DNA of 64,000 nucleotides from Bdellovibrionia bacterium (GTDB lineage: Bacteria > Bdellovibrionota > Bdellovibrionia > Bdellovibrionales > JAGQZY01): positions 1 through 64,000 of the forward strand of contig JAUHWH010000007.1 of NCBI GenBank assembly GCA_030424715.1. The letters are read 5' to 3'. Shown here in pieces: positions 1-10,141 of the stretch. The position numbers and the translations under genes are program-made. Below the pieces are notes generated by a model. The model was not told the DNA's origin. It searched no databases and saw only the letters and a program-made list of their open reading frames with translations. Numbering within the stretch: position 1 is the stretch's first letter; each line of letters begins with the position of its first letter.

Positions 1-1
1 T

Positions 2-1729
<1,728 letters not shown>

Positions 1730-1816
1730 AGTCGTATCACAAATTAGATTTTGCCTCGACATGAGTGCACGCATTACCATCTAATCGGGACAAGTGACTG
1801 GTTCAGGACAGTAAGT

Positions 1817-3601
1817 CTAAGCGGCGATAATCACGTAGGTGATCCAGGCGGCGGCAAAAGCCAGGAGCCCATAGGCGATGACCATGAGGGTGGGGCCTTT
1901 GTAAGAGTGCATCTCACTTTTTAAAATAGCGAAAGTCGAAGCGCACTGTAGAGCGATGGCGTAGAAGACCAGTAGAGCCATACCGGACGCAAAGCTCAGA
2001 CCCGCGTTCTGAACATTCTGTAGCAATCCCGAAAAATTTTCTTCAGCGTTTTCAATTTCAAACAGCGTCCCCAAAGTTCCAACAAAAACTTCACGGGCTA
2101 AAAAAGAAGTGAGTATAGCAACGCCATACTTCCAATCCAGGTCAAGGGGGGCGAGGATGGGTTGGATAGCATGCCCCAGGTGACTCAGGTATGAGTTATC
2201 CAAATTGCCATCTGGAAAGTAGCCGAGAACCCAAATACTGATGGTCGCCACAAAGATGATTCCCCCCGCTCTTTTAATAAACTGCAGGATGCTCTGCATG
2301 GAGCGGACGACCAAAGGTTGCCAGTGGGGTATGCGATAGGGAGGCATTTCTAAAATAAAAGGAATGTCTTGAACCTTCAGTCGACTCGATCGAGACAGTA
2401 GCCATGAGACGCCCAAGGCGACAAAGATTCCGAACAAGTACATCCCGAATAAGGCCAGACCTTGCAAGCCAACCAGGCCGCCGAAATAGGTGGTTTGAGG
2501 AATGATCGCCGCGATTAAAAATGCGTACACGGGTAGTCTTGCGGAGCAGCCCATCAATGGGATGATCAGGAGAGTGATAAATCGTTTGCGGGGAGAATCA
2601 ATCATGCGAGCAGCGTACACGGCAGGAATCGCACACGCATGGCCGGTCAACATGGGTATAAAGCTCTTTCCCGAAAGCCCAAAAAAGCGCAATGGGCGGT
2701 GGCAGAGGATGGCGGCACGAGCCAAATACCCAGAGTCTTCAAGCAATCCGATGATAAATGTTAAAAAGAAGATCTGGGGAACAAACACAAGAAAGGCCCC
2801 AATTCCTCCGAAGAAAGCATCAACAATAAAGTCTCGAAACACGCCGTTGGGGATATACGACACAGCAAGGTTTGCAGAAAAACTCACCAACATCTCTATG
2901 GAGTCCATAAAGGGAACGGCAAGAGTAAACACGGCCTGAAAAAGAATGGTCATGATAAAAACAAAAGAGACCAAGCCCCAAAGAGGCGAAAGAAAAACAC
3001 GATCCCAGAATGACGTCCGAGAACTGGCATCCTCTCTTTTTGGTCCAAACCGAGCACTCAACTCCGTGGCTTCGTTAAAAAAAGCAAGGGGACTTTCTTT
3101 GGGTGGATCGACGGGGCGCCCGATGGTTTCTAAAAGTTCGTTGTACCCTTGCCCCGTTTTGGCTGAGATTGGGACCAGAGGAGCCCCGAGCTGATCCCTT
3201 AAACCAGACCAATCGATGGACTGTGGGTTTTCAAGCTCATCGATCATATTGGCGGCGAAAATGATGGGCGTCGCTGTTCTCGCTGCTTGATGACGAACCT
3301 CTAGACCCATGCGAAGGCTAGAGCTCAGTTGTGTGGCATCAAGAATGCACAAAATCACTGAGACCTTTTTTTCTACAAGAGATTCATGGAACTTTTCGAC
3401 AGAGATCACCTCATCTTGGGTGATTGCTGAAAAACTGTAGAATCCAGGAAAGTCGTAAAAGGTAACGCCATTGCGTTCGCCTTTCTTTACCTCGACAGTG
3501 ATTCCTGGAAAGTTCGTTACTTTTTGATTCAGTCCAGTCAATCGATTGAAGAGCAGGCTTTTGCCAGAGTTGGGTTTTCCCACCACTGCAACAGACATCA
3601 T
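1817..3601 (-). CDS. feoB: FeoB-type ferrous iron transporter, short form
   Basis: Fe(II) uptake GTPase/permease of the inner membrane. The N-terminal G domain shows G1 GKPNSGKS (residues 8-15), switch-I Thr35, G3 DFPG (50-53), NMID (G4) and SAKTG (G5). The membrane part carries the family signatures LEDSGYLARAA, GHACAIPAV and the gate motif GCSARLPVY. At 594 residues it is clearly shorter than the roughly 700-770 of typical FeoB; the helical region between the G domain and the first membrane helix is shortened. The start overlaps the feoA stop by 4 bases (ATGA), which implies translational coupling. The second Met (residue 2) is an equally possible start. Identity is near certain. Confidence 0.96.
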   Translation of the reverse strand: MMSVAVVGKPNSGKSLLFNRLTGLNQKVTNFPGITVEVKKGERNGVTFYDFPGFYSFSAITQDEVISVEKFHESLVEKKVSVILCILDATQLSSSLRMGLEVRHQAARTATPIIFAANMIDELENPQSIDWSGLRDQLGAPLVPISAKTGQGYNELLETIGRPVDPPKESPLAFFNEATELSARFGPKREDASSRTSFWDRVFLSPLWGLVSFVFIMTILFQAVFTLAVPFMDSIEMLVSFSANLAVSYIPNGVFRDFIVDAFFGGIGAFLVFVPQIFFLTFIIGLLEDSGYLARAAILCHRPLRFFGLSGKSFIPMLTGHACAIPAVYAARMIDSPRKRFITLLIIPLMGCSARLPVYAFLIAAIIPQTTYFGGLVGLQGLALFGMYLFGIFVALGVSWLLSRSSRLKVQDIPFILEMPPYRIPHWQPLVVRSMQSILQFIKRAGGIIFVATISIWVLGYFPDGNLDNSYLSHLGHAIQPILAPLDLDWKYGVAILTSFLAREVFVGTLGTLFEIENAEENFSGLLQNVQNAGLSFASGMALLVFYAIALQCASTFAILKSEMHSYKGPTLMVIAYGLLAFAAAWITYVIIAA

Positions 3602-3840
3602 TTATTAACTTCTTTTTTGATGGTTACGTTTCGACAAATCCAATCTTCCAATGCAAAGGTGCCGTTCGAGAGTTGAAAGGAGTGCACGCCTCCCCAGGGG
3701 CTACCAGGTACGCGAGTCACAGTTTGCCCCTTCTGTAATCCCAGGTCAGCCAGTCGATTGACCACAGGAATGGAATCAAGGGAGACTTCGACAATCTCTG
3801 CGGTTTCGTAGTTTTTTAGTTCACTCAACTTGCTACCCAT
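3598..3840 (-). CDS. feoA: FeoA-like ferrous iron transport accessory protein
   Basis: An 80-residue SH3-like FeoA domain protein: ADLGLQKGQTVTRV followed by a small beta-rich end. FeoA is a cytoplasmic partner thought to modulate FeoB. It is the first gene of a two-gene feoAB operon; its stop overlaps the feoB start. The ATG at 3840 is preceded by a good Shine-Dalgarno sequence (AAGGAA, 6-base spacer). I searched the 300 bases upstream for a Fur box like the one near 37.9 kb and found no convincing match, so iron control here is not supported by what I can see. Confidence 0.92.
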   Translation of the reverse strand: MGSKLSELKNYETAEIVEVSLDSIPVVNRLADLGLQKGQTVTRVPGSPWGGVHSFQLSNGTFALEDWICRNVTIKKEVNK

Positions 3841-4147
3841 CGGACTTCCTTTTTATAGCTGGCCGAGCATGGGGGCAATGAAAACTAAAAAAGCTCTGTA
3901 AAATCGCACTGAAATCAAACCATAAAGTGTTATTGAAAGCCAGATGATAGCTGGTGGGGGTGTTTTACTCTGTCCAGCCAAAACCCAGTGGGGCAAAGAT
4001 TGAGATTGGAAAAGAGTGGGCTGTCTTTCAGTTGTCTTGCTCAGAGAATCTTTTTGTCAAGTTCTCTTCCGAGGATTCTCCACCGGTGGTGCTGCATAGA
4101 CTGAGGAGAGAGTCAGCCCCACTCGTAAAAAGTGAGGCCTCTTTGGT
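3841..4147. other. Intergenic region between feoA and the dehydrogenase
   Basis: About 307 bases that must hold the feoA promoter (reading leftward) and the 3' end of the SDR transcript. Open frames here have no Shine-Dalgarno sequence and no protein-like composition. A weak hairpin (arms near 4113-4136, G-T pairs allowed) lies after the SDR stop but has no U-tract. Nothing else recognised. Confidence 0.5.
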
Positions 4148-4873
4148 TTATGAGTGGTGCATTCGAGAAATGGCACTCTCAAGATCTTTGTAGTTGTGGT
4201 TCCACATTTCGAACATTCCTTTGCCCCCGGCATCTGGAAAGATATCGGCTTCGTTGCTTTCCACACCTGCAAGAATGTTCTCTGCCGCCTGCGCCGGGTT
4301 GGTCTTCTTGGTATCGAGTCCCTTGATCATATCAGTGTCGATCGGACCAGGGTTGACAGTGTGGACGGCGATCCCTTTAGGGGCAAGCTCTATGCGGATG
4401 CCTTGACTCATTGAAAACAGAGCCGCTTTTGAGGCGCAGTAACCACCAATCGCTGGAAAATTCACAAAGGCACCGATTGTCACCACGTTAACGATCGCCG
4501 ATTCTTTTTTGGTTTCCAAGTAAGGAACGAAGGCCCGTACGACGTTCAAAGTGCCATAGAAATTGGTATTCATATCTCGTTGTATGACGTCAACGGGGCC
4601 ATCGAGGAGGCCGGCGAAGGCCGCCACCCCAGCGTTGTTGATGACGATGTCTACGTCACTAGCGAACTCAGCGGCCTTGTTGATCTGAGATCTATTCGTG
4701 ATGTCTAGTTGCAGCCCCGTCACTCTTGAATCTCCAAAGTCGGGAAGGGTGCTGACGGTGCGAGCTCCGGCATAAACTCTTTTGACGTCTTTTTTCAAAA
4801 GAGCTTCGACAAGGGCTTTGCCAATGCCTCGGTTGGCTCCGGTCACGAGGACGGTTTTATCTTTAAAGTGCAT
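4148..4873 (-). CDS. Short-chain dehydrogenase/reductase (SDR)
   Basis: A classical SDR of 241 residues, probably an NAD(P)-dependent oxidoreductase of unknown substrate. Visible motifs are the Rossmann TGANRGIG (11-18), NNAG (79-82) and YCASK (Tyr145, Lys149). The residue three after Asn129, normally the catalytic Ser, is Thr132 (NVVT), a mild deviation. The start at 4873 was chosen over an upstream ATG at 4900 because AAAGGAGA lies just before it and the Rossmann fold begins within ten residues. The gene is transcribed away from the TetR regulator across an intergenic region carrying two copies of one palindromic operator, so the regulator very likely controls it. Confidence 0.88.
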   Translation of the reverse strand: MHFKDKTVLVTGANRGIGKALVEALLKKDVKRVYAGARTVSTLPDFGDSRVTGLQLDITNRSQINKAAEFASDVDIVINNAGVAAFAGLLDGPVDVIQRDMNTNFYGTLNVVRAFVPYLETKKESAIVNVVTIGAFVNFPAIGGYCASKAALFSMSQGIRIELAPKGIAVHTVNPGPIDTDMIKGLDTKKTNPAQAAENILAGVESNEADIFPDAGGKGMFEMWNHNYKDLESAISRMHHS

Positions 4874-4936
4874 GGGGTCTCCTTTTGGTTGAGAGCTCAA
4901 GGTATGATTTCATCAAGCTCAGAGGCAAGGTTTTAT

Positions 4937-4952
4937 TTGAGTGATTGCTCAA
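4937..4952. promoter_or_regulatory. Predicted TetR operator, copy 1
   Basis: TTGAGTGATTGCTCAA: an imperfect inverted repeat sharing 14 of 16 bases with the second site at 5001-5016. It lies 63 bases upstream of the SDR start, suited to blocking the leftward promoter. The predicted ligand is the adjacent TetR-family protein. Confidence 0.72.
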
Positions 4953-5000
4953 AATTAACATAAACATCCGGAATTGCTGGTTTTTATATTGCGTTATTTA

Positions 5001-5016
5001 TTGAGTGTTCACTCAA
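5001..5016. promoter_or_regulatory. Predicted TetR operator, copy 2
   Basis: TTGAGTGTTCACTCAA: a 16-bp palindrome with 7-bp arms that are exact reverse complements around a TT centre. Its start is 64 bases from the start of copy 1. It lies 33 bases upstream of the regulator's start codon, consistent with autoregulation. Confidence 0.78.
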
Positions 5017-5049
5017 AAAATGTGTTACATTGTGCTGAAAGGTGATGCT

Positions 5050-5634
5050 GTGGGACGACTGAAGGAATTTGAAGACAAGAAGGCTCTGGAAAAGGCCATG
5101 CTCCTGTTTTGGGAAAAAGGCTATGAGAACACTTCTTTAAAAGACCTTCTCCAAGAAATGAATATTTTGAATGGTTCCTTCTACAACTCTTTTGGCAATA
5201 AAAAGAAGCTATTGATCAAAACACTTGAACACTATGGGCAAGAGGTTACGGCTAAGAGGGCCCAAACCCTGATGTCAAAGTCGACCTTTAGAGAAGGTAT
5301 TCGTGCTGTCTTCAGCGAGATGATGGACCATATCGAGCAAGAAACCCTACCGAAGGGCTGCCTCTTAGCGAATACCCTGACAAATGACCTTTTGCGGGAC
5401 CCAGAGGTGAAAGTTTTTGTTCTCGCAGAGATGCAAAAGTTTGAAAGTTTTTTTGAAGCTCATATTCTAAAAGCCCAAAAGGCGGGTGAGTTAGATGAAG
5501 AAATAGACCCGAAAGTGACGGCTTCAATCATTGTCGCTTATTTGCAGGGAGTTATGCGGTTGAGTTGTTTAAAGTTCAGCAGTGCCCAAATCCAACGACA
5601 AAATGAGGCATTTTTTAAATCTCTGGGCGTCTAA
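5050..5634 (+). CDS. TetR/AcrR-family transcriptional regulator
   Basis: A 194-residue repressor. The N-terminal helix-turn-helix reads ALEKAMLLFWEKGYENTSL followed by LNGSFYNSFGNKKKLL, a typical TetR DNA-binding domain; the rest is an all-helical ligand/dimer domain. The start was placed at GTG 5050 (product begins MGRLKEFEDKK) because AAAGGTGA lies 5-6 bases upstream and the family usually begins a few residues before the first helix. An earlier in-frame GTG at 5005 would fall inside the operator. It is divergent from the SDR gene, with two palindromic sites between them. The ligand is unknown. Confidence 0.9.
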   Translation: MGRLKEFEDKKALEKAMLLFWEKGYENTSLKDLLQEMNILNGSFYNSFGNKKKLLIKTLEHYGQEVTAKRAQTLMSKSTFREGIRAVFSEMMDHIEQETLPKGCLLANTLTNDLLRDPEVKVFVLAEMQKFESFFEAHILKAQKAGELDEEIDPKVTASIIVAYLQGVMRLSCLKFSSAQIQRQNEAFFKSLGV

Positions 5635-6045
5635 TCAGTCAAACGACACTTTGAGAGACCCTAGGACTAGGGTGTAGGTAGCTCGTAAAAAAGATCCAAA
5701 TAGGATACCAATCAGAATCATGACGGAAACCACACCGAACCAAGCAAAGGTGTTGCTGATGGTGAATGCAATGTCGAAAAAACTAAAAGGCATGCCCAGT
5801 AGACTTAGCACTCCAACGATAGCGATAGAACCAAGCGTGCCGCCAAACAGGAAGCAAAGGGGCCATTCGATCATCTGACTGGAGCGACGGATGGACATTC
5901 CCATAAAGACAGAAACCATAAAAGGCACAAGAAAATACTCGCCCATGGGCACCTTCGTCAGGTGGCCGTTGAGTCCAATAACCACGGCGTAGTAAATAAA
6001 GCCGAAAAAACTCAATAAAATAAGGTCTCTATTTTTGTTATACAT
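5635..6045 (-). CDS. Small integral membrane protein, unknown function
   Basis: 136 residues with about four hydrophobic segments (around 8-28, 36-52, 62-84, 98-125), so a predicted inner-membrane protein. No catalytic or transport motif recognised. The start is supported by GGAG 8 bases before ATG 6045. The stop codon directly abuts the stop of the convergent TetR gene with no room for a terminator. Its own promoter must lie in the 290-base region to its right. Confidence 0.7.
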   Translation of the reverse strand: MYNKNRDLILLSFFGFIYYAVVIGLNGHLTKVPMGEYFLVPFMVSVFMGMSIRRSSQMIEWPLCFLFGGTLGSIAIVGVLSLLGMPFSFFDIAFTISNTFAWFGVVSVMILIGILFGSFLRATYTLVLGSLKVSFD

Positions 6046-6338
6046 AGGGCATCTCCATGTCTACTCTATAAGAGTGCAAGGGCAATGCCCATGTGAGCTC
6101 AAAGCTAGGCGCCGCTCGACGCCATAGAATGGCAAAATTTTAATGAGGGTGACAAAAATAGGCCCCACAGCAGCACTCTCGCTGCTTCTGCTGTATGTTT
6201 TCCCCACCATTCAACCTCCTTGCAGGGGGCATTCTTGACCACTCTCGCAGACGGGCGGTTGGGCGGGGCCAAATGCAGTCCGCAAGGTCTTAGCTGGGTG
6301 TTCGGCCCCTCTCGCGAGACCGGTTCCTCCGGCATTTT
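6046..6338. other. Intergenic region, no recognised element
   Basis: About 293 bases holding the promoter of the leftward membrane-protein gene and the 3' end of the next leftward gene. A 76-codon frame in it is rich in Pro/Arg/Trp, lacks a ribosome site and looks non-coding. No terminator with a U-tract seen. Confidence 0.4.
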
Positions 6339-8249
6339 CTATCTCAAGGAATGTTCAGATAGAATCGTGTGGATGATTTCAAAAACAGTAAAGTCGTCCA
6401 TTGCCGGTGTGTTCATGTGAACATATATTTGTTCAATCAGTTCATTGGCCGCGTCGGCTTGCAAAACACGAGAACCCACGCCGGTGGACCGGCTGTGTAG
6501 CAGGAGCTTCCTCACCTCATCTTTCGGAGCATTTTTTAAAAAGTAAGTGATATTAAAGGCCGAATGACTGATTTGGTCGAGCTCACGACCACGGAAGAAC
6601 TGATTGTAGGCATGATGGTAGTCATCTCCAGCTTTGCGAGCAAAAACTTCAACCACTCGACGCGTGGCAAACTCAGACTCGCGAGCAATCGCACTACGGC
6701 CTCCGCGGAGAAGGCTGCTGCCACGCTTCTTGCTCCTCGCCCTGGTTCGAAAGGGTTTCACTAGAACGTCTGATTGTTGGTTTGCTGACTTTGAGAGCAA
6801 TTTTGAACCTTGCACGTGAGCCGCTCCAAAACCAAAACCGAGAAACAGAACTTCCATGGCCAAGATGGTGACAATCATCTTTTGCTGATCATGATAGGTT
6901 TCGCGTTGTGCATTCACCAACTCAAGAGTTCTTGCAGTCGCAACCTCGGGCAACTCATGCCGTTGGTGAAATCTCGTTTCTTTCTTAAGTTTTCGGTTGT
7001 CGCCCCTTCGCTTCACCACATCAATAAGAGTGACAATATTTAGGAGGACCAATCCGCCGAAAAACACGGTGGAACTAAATGGGGCCGTTACGACAAGGGC
7101 GATCACCGTGGCCGGCATAATATACGAGGTTAAGCCACTGACATTTTTATCAATACCTCTCACCAGGGTGGCTCGGTCCATCTCCTCCATAAGCCAGCAA
7201 AAGTGGCTCGCCAGTTCAGGATTATTCTCCAAAATTCGAGCCACTGCCAATGGGGCCGATTGGAAGTATTTCGCAAGCAAAAGAAGGCGTTCTTGTTCGA
7301 GCTCTGGAATGTCGTAATGTCTGCGGTCAGAAACTCGATCGAGCATACCAAACAGATTGGCTTTGTCGTACCATCTGAATTCAAGAAGGGCCGAGTGATC
7401 AAACTTCTGCCAACTTTCTTTCACTGTCCTAAAGTGCTGATCGAGAGCTTTTTTAAAGCGAAAGTCACTCAATCGTGTGGGGTGCTCAGGGTTGCGATAG
7501 TGAGAACCCCGCTTGCGGAAGTCTGAGAGTTGGAAGGTGCTGCCAAAATGCTTCTCGAGAGTGGGGGTACGCATTAAGGGTCCAGGGAATTCAAAAAGCA
7601 ATTGGATATAATGGTATTTGTAAGCCTCGTGATCGGGTTGACCGTTCTCGTCTCGGTGCTTGAGGATCGAGTTCAGTCCTTCGTAACCAATAAGGAGCTT
7701 TTCTTTGAGCTCGGCAAAGTTGTAGCGTGGCACCTGTTGGTCGATCAAGTCATCGACAACAATTTGGGCTTGGCTAGTGAGATAAGTGCGCTCATCTTTG
7801 TTGCACTGGTCTGCACACATGATGTCGGCCGCTCGCCGGGCAACCTTTTTGGTTTCTGTATTATAAAATGAATTGGTTAATTGTCTCGGCTCTTTAACAA
7901 AGTAAATCGACTCGGTGATGAATTCGATGGCCTGCTCTCGAACATCGAGCTCAATGAGTCCTAAAAACTGTTCAATAATTTGCACGCGATCATCAACAAG
8001 ATAGGGGTAGGATTCGGTGGTTCCTAGGCGTCCCAACGTCGGTACCTGAACAACGGACGGGTGAATCGGAGTTCCCAGAGAAGAGGTGATTGAGGTGTAG
8101 TTCTGAAGAGTCTGATCGTGAATCAGTCGGGGGCAGGTAAGCAGCGAGTGGTCTAAAACACTAGCGAAGCCATTGATCGGAATAAGGAATGCGGCTATTA
8201 GATTTGCGGACTTTATCAACAGCGCTGACAATTTTGGGCCTCGAGGCAC
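6339..8249 (-). CDS. Large exported or membrane protein of unknown function
   Basis: 636 residues, family not recognised. The frame is open further upstream to 8567, but GTG 8249 is the best start: AGGAG lies 7 bases before it and the product then begins with a signal-like segment (basic start, then LIAAFLIPINGFASV). The long central part is helical and charged. A hydrophobic pair near residues 375-420 (YIMPATVIALVVTAPFSSTV, FFGGLVLLNIVTLI) and another near 470-490 suggest membrane insertion. An Arg/Lys-rich stretch (TRARSKKRGSS) follows. Probably lineage-specific. If the ATG at 8459 were used instead, 70 residues would precede the signal-like segment. Confidence 0.65.
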   Translation of the reverse strand: MPRGPKLSALLIKSANLIAAFLIPINGFASVLDHSLLTCPRLIHDQTLQNYTSITSSLGTPIHPSVVQVPTLGRLGTTESYPYLVDDRVQIIEQFLGLIELDVREQAIEFITESIYFVKEPRQLTNSFYNTETKKVARRAADIMCADQCNKDERTYLTSQAQIVVDDLIDQQVPRYNFAELKEKLLIGYEGLNSILKHRDENGQPDHEAYKYHYIQLLFEFPGPLMRTPTLEKHFGSTFQLSDFRKRGSHYRNPEHPTRLSDFRFKKALDQHFRTVKESWQKFDHSALLEFRWYDKANLFGMLDRVSDRRHYDIPELEQERLLLLAKYFQSAPLAVARILENNPELASHFCWLMEEMDRATLVRGIDKNVSGLTSYIMPATVIALVVTAPFSSTVFFGGLVLLNIVTLIDVVKRRGDNRKLKKETRFHQRHELPEVATARTLELVNAQRETYHDQQKMIVTILAMEVLFLGFGFGAAHVQGSKLLSKSANQQSDVLVKPFRTRARSKKRGSSLLRGGRSAIARESEFATRRVVEVFARKAGDDYHHAYNQFFRGRELDQISHSAFNITYFLKNAPKDEVRKLLLHSRSTGVGSRVLQADAANELIEQIYVHMNTPAMDDFTVFEIIHTILSEHSLR

Positions 8250-8569
8250 TTTTGTACTCCTCTCTTCTTCGATTTCGAGTTTATACGCCTTGAGAAGAGC
8301 AAGATTCAGACCGTTGCAGCCATGTCGACGAAAGCGAGGCGACGTTGTGGTAACTGCAAACGGGAGAATGTCCGAAAAAAAACTTTTTATAGAGCTCAAA
8401 GCCTTGCGGATAGACAAAACGAAGTCCTTCGCTCGGCTGACGAAAATGGTCACTGTCATATTTTGTACAATGCTATCTTCTTTACAAGGTTTACAGTTTT
8501 TTTCCGTCAAATAACTTTGAGGTGATATTCTCTTCGAGTTCTTGAAATTCAAATAAGAAGGAGACAAAT
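8250..8569. other. Divergent intergenic region
   Basis: About 320 bases between the leftward 636-residue gene and the rightward 125-residue secreted protein gene. It is formally open in the leftward frame, but has no ribosome site at its ATG (8459) and its translation is unremarkable, so I read it as leader and promoter sequence for both genes. Confidence 0.45.
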
Positions 8570-8947
8570 ATGAAGAGAATATTTTTGATTTTATCGGCTG
8601 TTAGCCTTTCGTTTGCAGCTAATGCGAGTTTCGCACCCACGGAGGACTGTTCCAACCTGAATTCGACAATAGAGATCGACATGGTGAGTGGTACGGTAAA
8701 GGTCTTGACGAGCATGCACCCACAACCCACGTATGAAACTTTTACGTCTGATCAAATTGAAATTAAGGAGCAGGTTATCACTCAACTTAAAGGCGAGGAG
8801 TATGGGCAAACATCCACTGCGAACCGTTTTTCTAGAATCGTAATTAGTAAAAAGAGTGGATCCGCGATGCCTCATGCTTATAATAATCTGGCAAAAGGTG
8901 GAAAGCTCGTTGATGATTATATCTGTTCAGAAAGAAGCTCTTGGTAA
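8570..8947 (+). CDS. Small secreted protein, unknown function
   Basis: 125 residues with a clear Sec signal peptide (MKRIFLILSAVSLSFAANAS, cleavage near residue 19). The mature part has two cysteines (DCSNL near 26 and ICSER near the end) that could form a disulfide. No known domain. AAGGAG lies 6 bases before the ATG, and a strong rho-independent terminator follows the stop, so it is a complete single-gene transcription unit. Periplasmic or extracellular location is inferred from the signal peptide alone. Confidence 0.8.
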   Translation: MKRIFLILSAVSLSFAANASFAPTEDCSNLNSTIEIDMVSGTVKVLTSMHPQPTYETFTSDQIEIKEQVITQLKGEEYGQTSTANRFSRIVISKKSGSAMPHAYNNLAKGGKLVDDYICSERSSW

Positions 8948-8974
8948 GATAGCCCATAACTATAGATTTTCTTG

Positions 8975-9002
8975 AGCCAGGTGTTAAAGCCTGGCTTTTT
9001 TT
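8975..9002 (+). terminator. Rho-independent terminator
   Basis: AGCCAGG (8975-8981) and CCTGGCT (8990-8996) form a perfect 7-bp stem with an 8-base loop, followed by a run of T. It ends the small secreted protein gene. Confidence 0.88.
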
Positions 9003-9039
9003 ATAAGAAAAATTTTTTTCAGACTGGAACTAGATATCC

Positions 9040-10074
9040 TTACAGGATGGAACTAATGAACTCAGACGAGTTGAACAGTCTGAGGTCTTCAATTTTTTCG
9101 CCGACACCAATCATTTTGATAGGTATCTGGTGCTCGCACGCGATGCCGACAGCAACGCCGCCTTTGGCTGATCCATCCATCTTAGTGAGAATAACGCCGG
9201 TGACATCGAGGGCGCTATGGAACTGCTCGGCCTGCATCAAGGCATTCTGCCCCGAGTTGGCATCAAGCACGAGGAGTGTCTCGTGAGGCGCAGTCGGTAA
9301 GGCTTTACCCATCACGCGCTTCATTTTTTTGAGTTCTTCCATCAAGTTTTTCTGGGTGTGAAGGCGTCCAGCAGTGTCGACAATCACCAAGTCAAAGCCC
9401 TTGGAAACTCCCTTTTGAACAGCGTCAAAGGCGACAGCGCTGGGATCTTTTATGCCCTCGGGGCTAAAGATCTCCACTTCGGCTCGAGTGGCCCAAACTT
9501 TTAACTGTTCATCGGCCGCGGCACGAAAGGTGTCACCAGCAGCAATCAAAACTTTTTTGCCCAAGGCCACTTGCTGACTGGCCAGTTTACCAATGGTGGT
9601 GGTTTTACCGGCACCGTTCACGCCGACCACCATCCACACCGTGGTCGTTTGGTCCGGCTGGGGCGCTAGCTCTTTTGAGGATATTTGATTAAAAATGGAT
9701 TCCAGCTCCGTTTTTAAAGAGTTGTGAAGACCCTCGATCGTCATGGCTTCTTGTTTTACATTGGCACTGACCCGACCAATAAGGTGGTCTACCGTTTTGG
9801 GACCTAGATCGCTGGTGTAAAGGACTTCCTCTAGACTTTCCATCTCCTTGCTTGAAATGGTTTGTCCAGCAAATTGGCTTTTGACCTTACCCCAAAAGCC
9901 ATCGCGGGTTTTAGTAAGGGCGTCCTCGAGTGATTTATAGTCTTTTCGTTTATGTGACTCTGGTGAACCTAGCGCCTTGGGCTTTTCGCCTTTTGATTTT
10001 TTAAAGTAAACAAAGCCAAGGCCGCTAACAGCGGATAATCCAGCCAACCCATAGAGCAGAAGTTCTAATTCCAT
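9040..10074 (-). CDS. ftsY: Signal recognition particle receptor FtsY
   Basis: Membrane-associated SRP GTPase that docks ribosome-SRP complexes at the Sec translocon. Seen: a helical N domain (about 45-130) and the NG GTPase domain with GVNGAGKTT (151-159), DTFRAAA, DTAGR and TKMDGSAKGG. The N-terminus begins with a hydrophobic segment (about 5-24) followed by KKSKGEKPK, so it appears membrane-anchored and lacks the long acidic A domain of E. coli FtsY. ATG 10074 was chosen over GTG 10080 because GAGGTG lies 6 bases before the ATG. It is followed by no obvious partner gene. Confidence 0.96.
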   Translation of the reverse strand: MELELLLYGLAGLSAVSGLGFVYFKKSKGEKPKALGSPESHKRKDYKSLEDALTKTRDGFWGKVKSQFAGQTISSKEMESLEEVLYTSDLGPKTVDHLIGRVSANVKQEAMTIEGLHNSLKTELESIFNQISSKELAPQPDQTTTVWMVVGVNGAGKTTTIGKLASQQVALGKKVLIAAGDTFRAAADEQLKVWATRAEVEIFSPEGIKDPSAVAFDAVQKGVSKGFDLVIVDTAGRLHTQKNLMEELKKMKRVMGKALPTAPHETLLVLDANSGQNALMQAEQFHSALDVTGVILTKMDGSAKGGVAVGIACEHQIPIKMIGVGEKIEDLRLFNSSEFISSIL

Positions 10075-10141
10075 ATTCACACCTCATCAATGTGCACTGC
10101 TATAACACAGGGAGCAGCCTGAATCCACGGGGTTTCCCCTA

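Noticed and set aside
3841-3953. Fur box upstream of feoA
   Set aside because: A few AT-rich stretches (for example near 3876-3930) resemble half-sites, but none approach the 19-bp consensus.
3954-4193. 79-codon plus-strand frame overlapping the SDR 3' end
   Set aside because: Antisense to the SDR end with no ribosome site or domain.
6105-6335. 76-codon minus-strand frame
   Set aside because: No ribosome site, unusual composition, no resemblance to a protein.
8250-8567. N-terminal extension of the 636-residue protein
   Set aside because: The extension starts at TTG or at an ATG without a ribosome site, whereas GTG 8249 has AGGAG and opens a signal-like segment.
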